From Sialis fuliginosa (Eukaryota; Arthropoda; Insecta; Megaloptera; Sialidae), in contig OY540812.1 of the NCBI GenBank assembly GCA_961205875.1, positions 2,604,001 through 2,668,000 on the forward strand: a stretch of DNA of 64,000 nucleotides, in the 5' to 3' direction. The notes below the pieces were generated by a model that saw only the letters and a program-made list of their open reading frames with translations, was not told the DNA's origin and made no database searches. The stretch's first letter is position 1. The number at the start of each line of letters is the position of its first letter. Positions 11,054-22,964 of this stretch are shown one piece after another. The position numbers and the translations under genes are program-made.

Positions 11054-11516
11054 AGGCGGCTATTAACTATCAAATAAATATGTCAAAGATCTTTGACAAA
11101 GATTTGATCATATTTCTTTGATAAAATACGAGATTTTGTTTTATTACATTACATAACATATTTGATAATATTTTCTCAATAATATCTAAGGATATTTTCT
11201 TCCTTTTTGGTGCTTTTTGAATATCAGTGCGTGGATGTTCGTCAATTGACGCGATCGAGGTTTGAATTTACAACCGTGTATTGTGGTTTTTATAATCAAT
11301 AAGAAGATTATCATATAATACTGGATTTTGTTGATATTCATATGTTAATAATTATGTAACTGTAACTGTCAGTGATAACTTGGTAGTCGCCATTTTGTTT
11401 TTGACGTCAAAAAACTTTGATCAAATATAAGAGACTGTCATTAACTATGATCATAGAAATATTATGAAGGTAAATATTATAAAAGTTGACTTATTACACT
11501 GTCATATTTCTTTGAT
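11054..11516 (+). mobile_element. Family E MITE, copy 1 (right end lost)
   Basis: Begins AGGCGGCTATTAACTATCAA and continues collinear with the copies at 43804-44299 and 49182-49689. The matching right terminus (TTTGATAGTGTAATAGCCGC in the others) is missing; the homology ends at a TTTCTTTGATGATG sequence. It contains the palindromic TCAAAGATCTTTGA. No coding capacity. Confidence 0.75.
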
Positions 11517-12039
11517 GATGAAAAATGAGCATATGGGGCATCGTAATTCGGTCTCAAGCCAAAAAAGAAGCAAAATAAGCAACTGAAAACCGCCAATCCT
11601 ACATAGTCTTGAAAAAAAGTAGGAACTAACGTCGACATTTTCATGTAGTAAAACAGTTTCCAAAATTTAACTTTATTTTTATCGAAATCACGTTTTTAAA
11701 AACTGCAAAAAACGTATCTTAGCCATTTTCCATCCGATTGACTTGAAATTTTAACTGTAACATCTTAGATAGATTTTTCATCGAAGTACAAATGATTTTT
11801 ACGATTGATTAACAATTACGGTTTTTATAAACAATTTAAGGCCGTTTTTTTCGTCAAAAACGTGAATTTTTATTCAAACTGATACAAAATTTGCAAAAAA
11901 TGATATTTTTTAATAATCGTGTGTACTTCGATGGAAAAACTCATGTTAATTTTAATAACGAGAATTTTTTTTTGTTCTGGATATTAATCCATTTAAGTTC
12001 TGTTTTCTGCAGTGGACCACATACAAAAAAGATGCACTC

Positions 12040-12140
12040 ATGTCCGCGGAATTATAAAGAAGCTAGCAAAATTTGCAAGCACTTTCAAATGGGGTATCAA
12101 ACTTATATGACAGTTTTATTAGAGTTTTTGACAGTTAATT
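12040..12140 (+). mobile_element. Family B fragment
   Basis: About 100 bp match the left end and subterminal part of family B (GGAATTATAAAGAAGCTAGC, then CACTTTCAAATGGGGTATCA). It is embedded in otherwise unassigned AT-rich sequence; the 93-codon frame over it is incidental. Confidence 0.55.
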
Positions 12141-12925
12141 TCATGCATATCATGTTAAGTATATATGTTTGACGCATGCTACATCAAAATCGCCCCAATT
12201 ATCAGAATTTTCGAAGATAAAAAATTTGTAGGTTACACCAAAATGAATCCACTCACGAAGTTTCAGAGGAATATTTTTTATTTCAAAAAGGACTACTGTA
12301 CTATAATTACAATTAAGTAATAATAATTATTCTTTATACACAAATTTGTATTAATTCATTAAAAACACGTTCTCTAGCTTCTAATAAACATATATAAATC
12401 ATTACATTGAAAAAGCTTTTTGAGTTTGTTTATATAAAACATATCAAAGTAATATAACATTTGTTAATCAGACACCTTTATATATAACGATTCTTGTTTG
12501 GTCTTAATTCTTGAACACAAAAGATAGTTGCCTGTATATATAATACAATGACGGTAGCTAAGAAACAAATTAACTTAGAATTACACAGCACAATTTTCTT
12601 TAATTACAAATTATTGTAATGATATAACATTTTCGATACGACTTTTTGTTCCTAGTTTTTTTTATGTATGGTTAATGTGTAAATATTTAGGCCATATTAA
12701 ATTGCGCATTTTTTTAATAATTAAAATATAATGGCGGCAAATAAGAAAAAATTAAAAGAAACTTAATGTATATGTATCAATTTATTTAGATGTTATCTTA
12801 GATAGTGAATGGCTGGATGTCAAAATATCTAGTTATTTTATTTTATTTTTTTAATAATGTCCTAATAAATTAGATATCGTAATTGAGTGAGAATTATATA
12901 AAATATTTTTAATATATATCTAAAG

Positions 12926-13007
12926 CAGTGGTTCTTAAAGTAGTGGGCCGCGGCCCTCTAGGGAGCCGTGGCCTTCCCACAAGGGGGCCGCGAAGAGCCT
13001 GCAAATA
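12926..13007 (+). mobile_element. Left end of a hAT-like element
   Basis: CAGTGGTTCTTAAAGTAGTG followed by GGCCGCGGCCCTC-type GC-rich sequence is the usual left end of a widespread hAT MITE class. A relative lies at 26964. No right end was identified. Confidence 0.5.
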
Positions 13008-13059
13008 TTACAAATAAATATATTATTGTTAAATAATATATATATTATGAATTGTACAT

Positions 13060-13967
13060 GAAGCAGGGGAAGCAGTGCTTCCCTTACTTTATGGGTAAAT
13101 TAATACAAATCCGCGTGTTTTCAGTTAATAAATAATTTAAAAAAATTATTAGAATATTCATCTTTATGCGCAACTCAAACATTTTAATCAAAAATAGCAT
13201 TTAATATTAATTTACACGCTCAATTATAAAACTATACGTCTTATTTTTTTGTTTTTTAGTCGATATTTGTATGACGAGTTGAAGTTCACTGCAGGAAATT
13301 TCACTAAAATTTTTTGAATTTTTGATTTCGTTAAAAGTATGTTTATTGTATAGAAAATGGCGTGAAAAGTTGTTTGTTTCAAACTGCAGGTCTGTATCTC
13401 AAACCGTTCTCGAGATATAGCCTCTCAAAGTTTCTGTTTTTTCAAAATTATGAAGAAAAATGGCCCTAACTTTTGAATGCGTGGTCGGAATTGATTTTAG
13501 TTGACGGATTTGGAATCAGCGTGTCAAAATCTATGTAATAACATGTATAATACCTTAAAACTCGAAAAAATTTTTTTTACGAAAAATCGAAAAAATTCAA
13601 AGGGGTATACCTTAAAAAAATGTCGATTTTTGGTCAAAATTTTTTTGTCGGATTTTAAAGTATTATACATGTCATTATATAGATTTTGACACGCTGATTT
13701 CAAATCCGTCAACCAAAATCAATTCCGACCACGCGTTCAAAAGTTATGGCCTTTTTTCTCCAAAAATTTGAAAAAACTAAAACTTTGAGAGGCTATATCT
13801 CGTGAACGATTTGAGATACAGACCTGCGGTTTGAAACAAACAACTTTTTACGTCATTTTCTATACAATAAACATACTTTTAACGAAATCAAAAATTCGAA
13901 ATTTTTTAGTGATATTTCCTGCAGTGAACTCGTCATACAAATATCGACTAAAATACAAGAGAATATA
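13060..13967. mobile_element. Foldback element with ~350-bp palindromic arms, copy 1
   Basis: After a leader containing GAAGCAGGGGAAGCAGTGCT, the sequence from about 13261 to 13600 is repeated in inverted order to about 13960. Both arms carry GTATGACGAG, CCTGCAGTGAA, CTCGAGATATAGCC-like and GGTCGGAATTGATTTT blocks. Two overlapping 62-codon frames on opposite strands give nearly the same peptide (MTDL.SACQNL), a direct consequence of the palindrome and not evidence of a gene. A second copy lies at 30222-31168 and a fragment at 46170-46352. Confidence 0.8.
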
Positions 13968-14699
13968 TTTATTTTCTTATATTTAGTATTTGCACAACAA
14001 ATTGAAGTTTGTTACATAAAATATAACTTCAAAGTTTTGTATTTTCGATTTTGTTGAAAGTATGTTTATTATACTTATAGAAAATGGCGCGAAAAGTTAA
14101 AAAAAAAATTCAAACTGCATGTCTGTAATTTAAACGATTCTTGAGGTATATGACTTCTTGAAGTTTTGGAGATAAATGGCCGTAGAAATATATTTTTGAA
14201 AAAATATAATATATTTTGAAAGTTTACTATTTTATACCCAATGTATTTACACTTTTAACTTTCTAGTCGAGACGAATTTTATATTTTTAATTAAATATGA
14301 TATATTCTAATTTAACCCTTTGCCGCATGAATTAGGATAGGGGAAAAATAAAACAATATTTTTAACAATATTAGTCGTAACAAAAAAAAATAATGTACTG
14401 AAAAAATAGACTTCAGGATTCATAAATATTTTTAAAATCATATTCACTGAATAAGTTTAAAACAGAAAAAAATATTTTTTATACTATATGAGGTAAAGGG
14501 TTAAAATAATGTAACAAAAGTTCACTGTATTATTTGAAGAAACGTTGGTTTCCGTCAAGAAATCAAGAATCATAATTATGTTAATTATAATACCATAAAA
14601 ACTAACATGATATCCATTGAAAAAAAAAAAAACTTTATAGTTTCATCGGTTGATCGATTTGTTTTTTTCATGTTTTATTTATTTTTTATGTAAGTTCTA

Positions 14700-14860
14700 T
14701 ATAAAATACATGCACGGGGATCAAACCGCAGCCCGTGGATTGGCAGGCGGATATTGGTTACCAGCTATATGCGTTTCATGCATCGCTAACTATGATCTTT
14801 TTATTCGGTTCTTTCGATCAAATGTAATTATCCGACTTCGTTGCAACATCGCTTCTTGAA
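14700..14860 (-). mobile_element. Possible tRNA-related SINE head
   Basis: On the minus strand GCGGTTTGATCCCCG resembles an RNA polymerase III B box, and ATAGCTGGTAACC upstream weakly resembles an A box at about the right distance. There is no clear tail or cloverleaf, so this is a weak call. The 69-codon plus-strand frame here is incidental. Confidence 0.25.
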
Positions 14861-14981
14861 TAGTAATTATTGATTTATACGTATTCTGGGCTCCTTGATT
14901 TTATACAAGGAGGTAATTTTCTAGTAAATATTCATACGGAAACATCGCAAAAATCATCATATTCAATTTTATTCCTTACAA

Positions 14982-15660
14982 TAGGCATGATGATCTTACG
15001 TGTCTCTTATTTCCAAAAAAATACTTATTTCTGCAGAAAATAAAGGTTTAATCACAAAAATTGACCCTTTTAAAACTAATTTTGAATTTGACGCCAAAAT
15101 GCTCGCAGGTGTCATGGCGCATTTTTGACGTCACGCCTATGTAAACACTCCTTGTCAACTATAATAAATCCTTGTTCCATCGCTAATGTTTCTCGGTTTT
15201 ACTTTTGGTAACACAAAACTGGACAAATTGATAATTTAAAACCACAACATAATTTATAAACAATGCAGATATTAACGAAACAAAAATTACGTTTACTTAG
15301 GCGTGACGTCATCCACTCTGACTGGTGTTTTATCAAACATGGCAGATTGCTGTATTTTGCGTTTTTATTTTAACAAAAATCATATTAATCTCGCTTTTAA
15401 TATAAAAATAAATACATTTTTTAGAATCTTTTTAACTTATTTCATTATTTAAAATCATAATTTCAGTGATACTTTGTTACTGACATCATGCCATTACCCT
15501 AATAAAAATTATGTAAACGAAATTTTATGGTAAAATTAACACATACAATCAGAAAAAGCGAGTTGGCGAAACTGGCTTTGTTGGGGAAGGGGGCTGAAAA
15601 AAATAACCCTCTGATTTAGAGTGTATTTTAAAAATTTGTCTTATAATTTTTTACACAATG
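14982..15660 (-). mobile_element. Family D element, copy 2
   Basis: Reverse complement of 19400-20090 over most of its length: the CTGCAG-proximal end near 15033, the CGCTCGCAGGTGTCATGG block near 15103, GGATGACGTCACG-like sequence near 15305, then TGATGTCAGTAACA-like sequence near 15480. It extends through GTGTTAATTTTACCATAAAA (minus strand) to the CCCCCTTCCCC segment near 15585. Not coding. Confidence 0.7.
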
Positions 15661-15774
15661 TATTAATGCAGTAAAAACTACCCTAAATGATAGAAAAATT
15701 TATAATTTTTAACAGACTTTATTCTTAATTCGAATATATATTTTTTCATGTATTTTCGGGTATAACTTCAACAA

Positions 15775-15905
15775 ATATGCCCTGATTTGGATGATTTTTG
15801 TTTGTTTGAAAGAATATAGTCTCGAGATGGTCCTATATAAATTTTATCAGAATCTGACCATGAACTTGAAAGATACGCCATTCAAAATAAAAAATAAAAA
15901 AATTT
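15775..15905 (+). repeat. Family J dispersed repeat
   Basis: The stretch with GAAAGAATATAGTCTCGAGA and AAATTTTATCAGAATCTGAC also occurs at 28685-28830 and, inverted, at 41530-41615. No ends or coding potential are visible. Confidence 0.55.
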
Positions 15906-16566
15906 AGAAAAAAATAAAATCTATATTTAAAAAAACAACTGAAAAGAACAGTCGGTGAAGCCAATAAAAAACATTTTTAAGAAAAAAAAATGGCCCCTTC
16001 TCCCCTCCTCTCGTTGTATAATTTATTTAAGTTTCTACAATATTATCTATACGAAAATAATTAAAATTTCTTTAAAACTAAAGACAATATATTTTTAAAA
16101 AATCTACAAAATTTAGGGAAGTTAATTTTTCATTGAAACTTTGAGTTGACAATCGCACCTACAGATCTGCGTATAGACCGTTAAAATAAACAACAATTAA
16201 ATTTGATATGATTTTAATAGAGCTGAGGTTAATGTACCTAATCAAAATTAAGTCCAGTGTGGGCGAAATTATTTTAAAAAATTACATGTAACTTTAATCT
16301 ACATACTTCCTTAAAAATATACAAACATTTTGTTCTTTTGTAAAACATGGTTTCTATTAATATTGATGATAGAATTTATGTCATACTCTATGTATGTGTG
16401 TTTGTATTGAAGGAGATATTTAATTTTTTATATTCGTTCGATAATTAATCAATAATAATGTGATAAGTTAATTACCTGTCAGTATCAAAATTTGATATTA
16501 ATATAATTGTATTAATAAGCATATTTTCGTTTATAACCTTGTAAATTAAGTAAAATTAGTTGTATA

Positions 16567-16918
16567 CAGGGCCGTATTAATAAATATAAATATATTTTTA
16601 TTATTTATAAAAATTAGACGTTACCCGCGACTTCGTCCGCGTGGAATTTAGGCTAGGTAGGAGCTGTCTTTAAAATTGAAAATCGACCTGACATAAAACC
16701 CATGAAGAAGAAAGTTAGGTAACACAGATTTCTGTTATGATAGTCGATAAAACAGGTCGCGCGTACAAATTATTTTATCAAAAGTAACTTATGCCTTTCC
16801 TCAGGATGTAAGCTATATCCCTGCTAAATTTCATCAAAATCGGTTTAGCGGTTTAATTGTGGAAAGATAACAAACAGACAGACAGACTTTTGCATTTATA
16901 ATATTAGTATGGATTTAT
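16567..16918 (+). mobile_element. SINE-like family G copy next to a CAGGGCCGTA hAT end
   Basis: A CAGGGCCGTATTAATAA left end at 16567 is followed by a family G copy from 16613: it opens with ACCCGCGACTTCGTCCGCGT, carries the conserved AAATTTCATCAAAATCGG and CAGACAGACAGAC blocks, and ends with TTTATAATATTAGTATGGA. Family G also occurs at about 28930-29165, 34580-34885 (reverse), 36100-36883 and 60050-60290 (reverse). Such sequences are widespread in insect genomes. Confidence 0.65.
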
Positions 16919-17597
16919 ATTTATGTAAAATTCAAATTTAACTTAATACACTAAAACCTAAAAAATATTAACTATGTATATATAAAATTTATCAATATCA
17001 AAAGAGCTAATATATTTTTACAAGGTTTGAAAAGAGCGATCAAAAATAATAATATGTATTAAATATAATAAAATATTTAATAATTTAACTCTTGTACGCC
17101 ACTGTGTAAACAATTTAGTGCCCTTTGTTACCTAAAGTTAGTTAATTACATTTAAATTAGTCGCGCACTGTTTTGTTTCTAATGTCATTTTGTCACACGA
17201 ATTCCACAAACATCGTTTTGTTAGAGAACCACTTTACCGACAGCAGAACAACTACTTTACCGACTAATCACTATTTGTCGTTTTAATTGTTGTAATAACG
17301 TTTTGAGTCGCTGAGTTTTTCGTGTGGACACTTTTTGAATCCGTTATTATAATTATTCACGAATCTAACATTGTTGAAATTTTAATTACAGTATTTTATC
17401 ATTGTTATTATTATTACTGTATGAAAATATAGAACGCGTAAGTGTATTATGTCGGGTTTTGCCTAATGCATAAATAATTTTTCTGGCAGTAATTATATTT
17501 ATCTGTCTCCATTTTGAATAAGTTTTATTACTGTTTTAGAATCATTTAGTGGATTATAATTAAATATGAGTTTAATGTACGGCAGCTACAGTATAAC

Positions 17598-17762
17598 CAG
17601 GGCCGTAACTAGAAGCTCGGGGGCCCCGGGGCAAGAGGTGGCTGAGGAGCCCCCAGAATATGCAAGAGGAAAAATTTGAAGACTTTTTTTTTTTTTTTGA
17701 TCATAGTTAACAAACTGTAGTCTACTCCTTATTAGGCTGCCCCGGTGGTAGTTACGGCCCTG
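17598..17762. mobile_element. hAT-type MITE (CAGGGCCGTAACTA termini)
   Basis: Terminal inverted repeats CAGGGCCGTAACTA and TAGTTACGGCCCTG enclose GC-rich subterminal sequence. It is bracketed by a perfect 8-bp target duplication, AGTATAAC (17590-17597 and 17763-17770). 165 bp, non-autonomous. The perfect duplication suggests a comparatively young insertion. Confidence 0.88.
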
Positions 17763-18311
17763 AGTATAACCTCTCTAAACGTATATAGAATAATCTCTCC
17801 ATTTACGCGATCAATTGGTTCAGTGAAAACAGCGCATAAAAAAAAAACACGCAAAAAGAGTAATAGAAATTATTTTATTATACGTTGTGTTTTTTTAAGT
17901 ATTTCCACATTTTTTCCAAAGTTTTTTGAACCGCAAATGGACGGATTACTGTACTTGGAACCTGGCAACTTCTCTAAAATTATATTTTGTCTCTAACCTC
18001 ACATTTTTGTATTTATCTTTATTAATAAAAACTTATTTATGTGGGGGAAATAGACGTTTAAAGTTGTATTATATAACAAATATCTTAATTTGTATAAAAA
18101 AACTATGTGTAATTTTCATATATCAATTTAGATTTTGCAGATAGTAAATTTAAAATTACAGAATTTGCAGCTTCTGATATCTCTGGTAATGCACTTTTAT
18201 GTTCTTTCTCAGTAATACAACTTATCCATCTTATATTATAGAAACACAAATTATGAAACTCATTTGAATGAAAATAGAACTGTCAAAAATTTTATCCAAA
18301 TCTTACTAGAG

Positions 18312-18860
18312 TTGAATTTTACTTCCATGTTCCGAAGGAAATGGAAGTATTGTAATACCATCGAAAAATCGTATCCGAGAAAATGACAAATTCTGATTGT
18401 ACTAACTTCAAAACGTAAAGAAAAGTTAATTTCCGCATGGCGGCTGTGCGTGTGTCTGTGTGTCTATGCGGATGTAGAATTTTCTTTCGTTCACGATAAC
18501 TACTGTAAAAATGCACCGATCTGAATTTTTTTTGGGGAAAATGTTTGTCTCAGTGAGTACTCCAGACCTATTGATTTTGGTGCTAATCGGATTAGGGGTT
18601 TTGGAAATATTCGCAATTTTGTAACTTTTTTCGTCTAAAAAGTGAATATTGCGAGTATTATCTCACTAATTTTGATAAGATTTGGTACATTTGCAGTTCA
18701 ATTGAATCTAAGGGACATTTATTATTTGTACGTGCCTAAACAGCCATTTAAGGGGTGAAAAAATTTGAATAGGGTTGTAGAAAAAATATTGTGTGCACCT
18801 CGGGTGTAAAATGCGTAGAAAAACTATCATTTTACACCCTAGATACACAAATAACTATTT
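18312..18860 (+). repeat. Family H dispersed repeat
   Basis: Contains ACTTCCATGTTCCGAAGGAA, GATTGTACTAACTTCAAAAC and a GTGTGTCTGTGTGTCT stretch. A reverse-complement fragment with the same three-block order occurs at 31243-31346. Not coding; ends are not defined. Confidence 0.55.
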
Positions 18861-19339
18861 ATGTTCTACTATATATATTTTTTCATTTTAATTCACATAT
18901 ATACGCATATCTACATAACTACATTAACTGAAAGTTATTTATTATTTTAGTTTTAACACCTTCATAATAGTTTTTATAAGTTAACATGCGTTGGAGTTAT
19001 ACATAGTACAAAAAATCTCATCTAATTTCAACATTAAAAAAGCTCCAGCCTTATTATGTTTTTTCACAGCTATACAGAGTTCTTTATTGACCCATCCCGG
19101 TTGTATTGTATCGCTAATACCCGTGCTAATTGTATTATAGTGACTGTTGCTTTTTCACTATTCAAGGAGCACAACAGACGTGTAATACAATCTGCTTAAA
19201 AAAATAATTTCATGGGTCAATAATAGCTGCTTTTTTATCATCGTCTTATGTTCTTGTGTCGATTTAATTTCGTAATATGTATATGATTAAAAAAATATCA
19301 GTAACATATTAATATGTTACTATTGTTAACTGAGTTAAT

Positions 19340-20100
19340 AGACATGATGCCAATAACAAAATATCACTGAAATTATGATTTTAAATTATGAAATAGATTA
19401 AAAAGATTCTAAAAAATTATAAGACAAATTTCTAAAATATATTTTAAATCAGAGGGTTATTTTTTCCAGCCCCCACCCCCAGCTAGCCAGTTTCGCCAAA
19501 TCGCTTTTTCTGATTGTATGTGTTAATTTTACAATAAAATTTCGTTTACATAATTTTTATTAGGGTAATAGGCATGATGCCAGTAACAAAGTATCACTGA
19601 AATTATGATTTTAAATAATGAAATAAGTTAAAAAGATTCTAAAAAAATTATTTACTTTTATTTTAAAAGCGAGATTAATATGATTTTTGTTAAAATAAAA
19701 ACGCAAAATACAGCAATCCGCCATGTTTGATAAAACACCAGTAGAGTGGATGACGTCACGGCTAAGTAAACGTAATTTTTGTTTCGTTAATATCTACATT
19801 GTTTATAAATTATGTTGTGGTTTTAAATTATCAATTTGCTCAGTTTTGTGTTACCAAAACTAAAACCGAGAAACGTTAGCGATGGAACAAGGATTTATTA
19901 TTGTTTAAAAGGAGTGTTTACATAGACGTGACGTCAAAAATGCGCCATGACACCTGCGAGCGTTTTGGCGTCAATTCAAAATTAGTTTAAAAAAAGTCAA
20001 TTTTAGTGATTAAACCTTTATTTTCTGCAGAAATAATAGTGCGAGAGCTGATTATCATAAAATAGTTTTTAAAAATTAGGCATAATGCCTATTCAACTGT
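19340..20100 (+). mobile_element. Family D element, copy 3, with partial duplication
   Basis: The D start sequence (GATGCCAGTAACAAAGTATC and what follows) occurs twice, at about 19344 and 19573, so a D copy appears attached to a second partial one. The main unit ends near AGGCATAATGCCTATTC at 20080-20093, and the start carries GGCATGATGCC. These short palindromic ends may be the element's termini. Not coding. Confidence 0.65.
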
Positions 20101-20164
20101 TTATATTTGTATAACTGTTCGAGGGCCGCACATAAATAAAAATTCAAAAATTGTATCGAAGATA

Positions 20165-20846
20165 CGAGAAGCTTTGTGATCGTTTCAGATTGAGACGAAA
20201 AAAATGTTCTCCGATTTCAAAATTTTAAATTGATCTTTCCGTTTCACGTCAAGACAAACACTTTTCGTTCCGTGTCTGTCTGTCTGTCCGTCCGTGTGTG
20301 TGCCCGTCTGTCCCCTGAATCCTTGTCACACGCATAACTCATGAACCACTGAACCGATATTGTTGAAACTTGGTCCGATTGTTGGGTCTGGCTTGAGGAC
20401 GGTTCCATTTCAAAATCATCAAAATCGTGTGTAAGGGGGAGAGGTGACATCCCAAAATATTTATTTTTTTCAAGATATTTCAAGAACGACACATGTTAAG
20501 TGAAAATTTTATAGAATCTTTTTTGTAGAGTATTAAATTTCCTATAATATAAGTCTACAACGTTTGTTGTAAAATATTCCTTACAAAGATTTATCTCAAT
20601 TTGTTTTAAATAAAAAATCCTAATTTGTTTTTTTTTTAAATTTGTTATTTACTTTATCATTTCGACGATTGCATTTTAGATTTAGATTGGAATTATCAAA
20701 AAATAAAAGATATAAGAAAAATTTCTAATATTTTTTAGTATAAAATTGTATAAAAATTAAATGTTTAATTTATCTGAAAACTTTATCGTTTTTTTTTTTT
20801 AAATTGTTCAATAATTAACTATCTTTCGTGTATTTAACACAAGGAA
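20165..20846 (+). mobile_element. Family I repeat, copy 1
   Basis: Contains a TCTGTCTGTCTGTCCGTCCG tract, CATGAACCACTGAACCGATA, TTGAGGACGGTTCC and a long AT-rich 3' half ending near TTTAACACAAGG. Copies lie at 46353-46919 and, reverse, at 63568-64000. An 82-codon minus-strand frame over the tract is incidental. Confidence 0.65.
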
Positions 20847-21049
20847 GCCTGTGCAGATTTTTTTCCGGCTTCTGAATAACAAAATCCTATACTTCTACCC
20901 AGTAGTCAAGAATAATTTAAAAACTAAATTATTTTCTTAAAAATAAATAAATAAACAATTAAAAAAATCTCCATACTTTATTGTTACACACATACAAATA
21001 ATACAGATATGGAAAAATCAACATTGCATGCACAGTTGTATAATTTACA

Positions 21050-21146
21050 TGTGGGCGGAGCGATCGTTCCGCAGTTCACGCCCACCTGAGCGCTGATTGG
21101 CCGACAGGTGATACACAGGTACTGTCATTACTTATGTTACCGGCTC
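21050..21146 (+). promoter_or_regulatory. al: Candidate aristaless core/proximal promoter
   Basis: A sharply GC-richer, non-repeat block in AT-rich surroundings. It contains an inverted CCAAT box (ATTGG at 21096-21100) flanked by E-boxes in mirror orientation (CACCTG at 21083-21088, CAGGTG at 21105-21110). It leads into TCAGTT at 21145-21150, a match to the arthropod initiator. No TATA box is seen 30 bp upstream and no good DPE downstream. Linking it to al is an inference from position and from the splice donor that follows. Confidence 0.4.
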
Positions 21147-21430
21147 AGTTTCAACACTCCCCGCCATCAGACCCGCAGTGAAGTTCAGACTGTCATTCAT
21201 ATAACATCGCGTATATGAGCATATTTTTAAACACGTCGCAAATTAATTATAAAACCATTTGTTTTGACTTTTTTTTGTCTTTTATTTTGTGTCGTCATTT
21301 GTTAATTGTTCGTTGTTGTTGTTTTTTTTATTGTGTGATGAAACTGAGATGTGAATTGTTTGACTGATTTGATCTTTGTAATTGTTTTTTATTGATTGAT
21401 TGATCGATTAAGCAGTTACCGTGGATTTGG
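21147..21430 (+). other. al: Candidate non-coding first exon (5' UTR) of aristaless
   Basis: Runs from the initiator-like TCAGTT to a strong splice donor (TTTGG|GTGAGT, cut after 21430). It holds only a short upstream frame (ATGAAACTG..., nine codons). Reading back from the donor in the frame of exon 2, a TAA lies about 25 bases before the junction with no ATG after it, so this exon would add no in-frame start. That agrees with initiation at 48417. Transcript evidence is lacking; the TSS and the link to exon 2 are inferred. Confidence 0.4.
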
Positions 21431-21992
21431 GTGAGTTAAATTAAGAGTTTAAAATTTTCTGAATTTTTTTTTTAATATTTACCTATACTCTCTTGATTCA
21501 AATACAAAAAATTATATTTAATTTTCCGTTAATCGTTTTGATTTTAATTAATTTTAATTGATTGAAATTTTGAACGAATTTGATTAAAAATATTTTTTTT
21601 ACATTTTAAAATTACAATTTTAATTTGTTATAAAATTGCTACGAATATTTATATTTCAATTAAAATTAATTACTTTATATATTTTTAAATGATTGATTTT
21701 TTTCGAAATTAATTTATAAAATGTAAAAAATGATATACTTTTTTTTGCTTCGAGTTTCCTCCAATAATTTGATAGTTTTTTAATCTTGAAATTAAGATAT
21801 AATTAAAATCAATTGAAGCGTCCTCAATATATGTATAAAATAAATTATTTTATTAATTTCTTATATATATATTTTTTCTTATGATATTTATGTTCAAGAC
21901 ATGTTACTAAAACCATGAAGCCGAGAATATTTTTTTCACTTAGTGATTAGTATATTTAAAAAATAAAAAATATATTTTTTTAAATTGATAGA

Positions 21993-22563
21993 AATAGGGT
22001 TAAGTGGGGGTAAATGCAATACCGAAATAAATGTAATAACGTTTTATTATTTTTCTATATGTATATAATCGAAGCAGCTTTGCATCTTTAAATAGATTAT
22101 TTATAATATTTAATAATAAAATAAAAATTTATTTAAAATTGTAAATTTTATATATTTCTATCATCTCTAATACTTTTAAATGGTACTCCACTGTTTAACT
22201 TTTGATGTATGTGATATTTTGTATATCAAATTGTTCTATGTGCAAATAAATTATTATATATAAATATTATAATTACATTATCTCCGAATCGCTGGGGTAA
22301 AAGTAACACCAAGGGTTATTTTAGTTCCAAAAATAAAAATTGTAAAAGTGTAAGTGTAGAGCAAAAAAGGCTACTATAATTTATAAGAGAGAAATATATA
22401 AAGTGTAGAGTACAAGAAAAAGAAAAAAATTCTTAAAATAATCCATGTAATAATGCACAACTCTAATTTAAAAATAAATTTGTACCTACAAAAAAATCTC
22501 AAAAAGGAAAACTATAAAGCTATAGGTATGTAGTAAAAATAAGCATTTACCCCACTTCACTCT
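21993..22563. mobile_element. Family L MITE (GTGGGGTAAATGC termini)
   Basis: Left end GGGTTAAGTGGGGGTAAATG and right end GCATTTACCCCACTTCACTC are imperfect inverse repeats of about 26 bp around an AT-rich interior. Fragments with similar ACCCCAC/GGGTAA motifs occur near 29195 and 39310-39360. No coding capacity; target duplication not resolved. Confidence 0.6.
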
Positions 22564-22964
22564 ATTAACCCATTAACGTCCACCGTGTGTACACCTCATT
22601 TTATAATTCGTGTTGCTTTCTATGGATATTAATTCACAATATTTCCTTAAAAATCAGATACTAGTAGTGCAATAAACAAAATCTGTTAACCTTATTAGTT
22701 TCATGAGTGTTTAAAAGTGTTTTAATTGCTGCGAATTATTTGTATATATATGAATAGAGGCATGTAATATGCTAATATATTTTATCCAACTGAAGCATGT
22801 GATTTCGAATTTTGTTTAAATCATATGGAATAACTTAAATGTATGATTTTTAAATGTAATTTATCTATAAAAAAAATGCAGTCTCACACAAAATAAGCTT
22901 CATATCTGTCAAATTTACTCGTACAAATGAACACCGTTATTTTGTTGTAATAATTAGTTAAATA

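Noticed and set aside
13501-13712. Two opposite-strand frames encoding almost the same peptide
   Set aside because: A consequence of the palindrome; the reading frame in the second copy (30712) is just another reflection. No evidence of translation.
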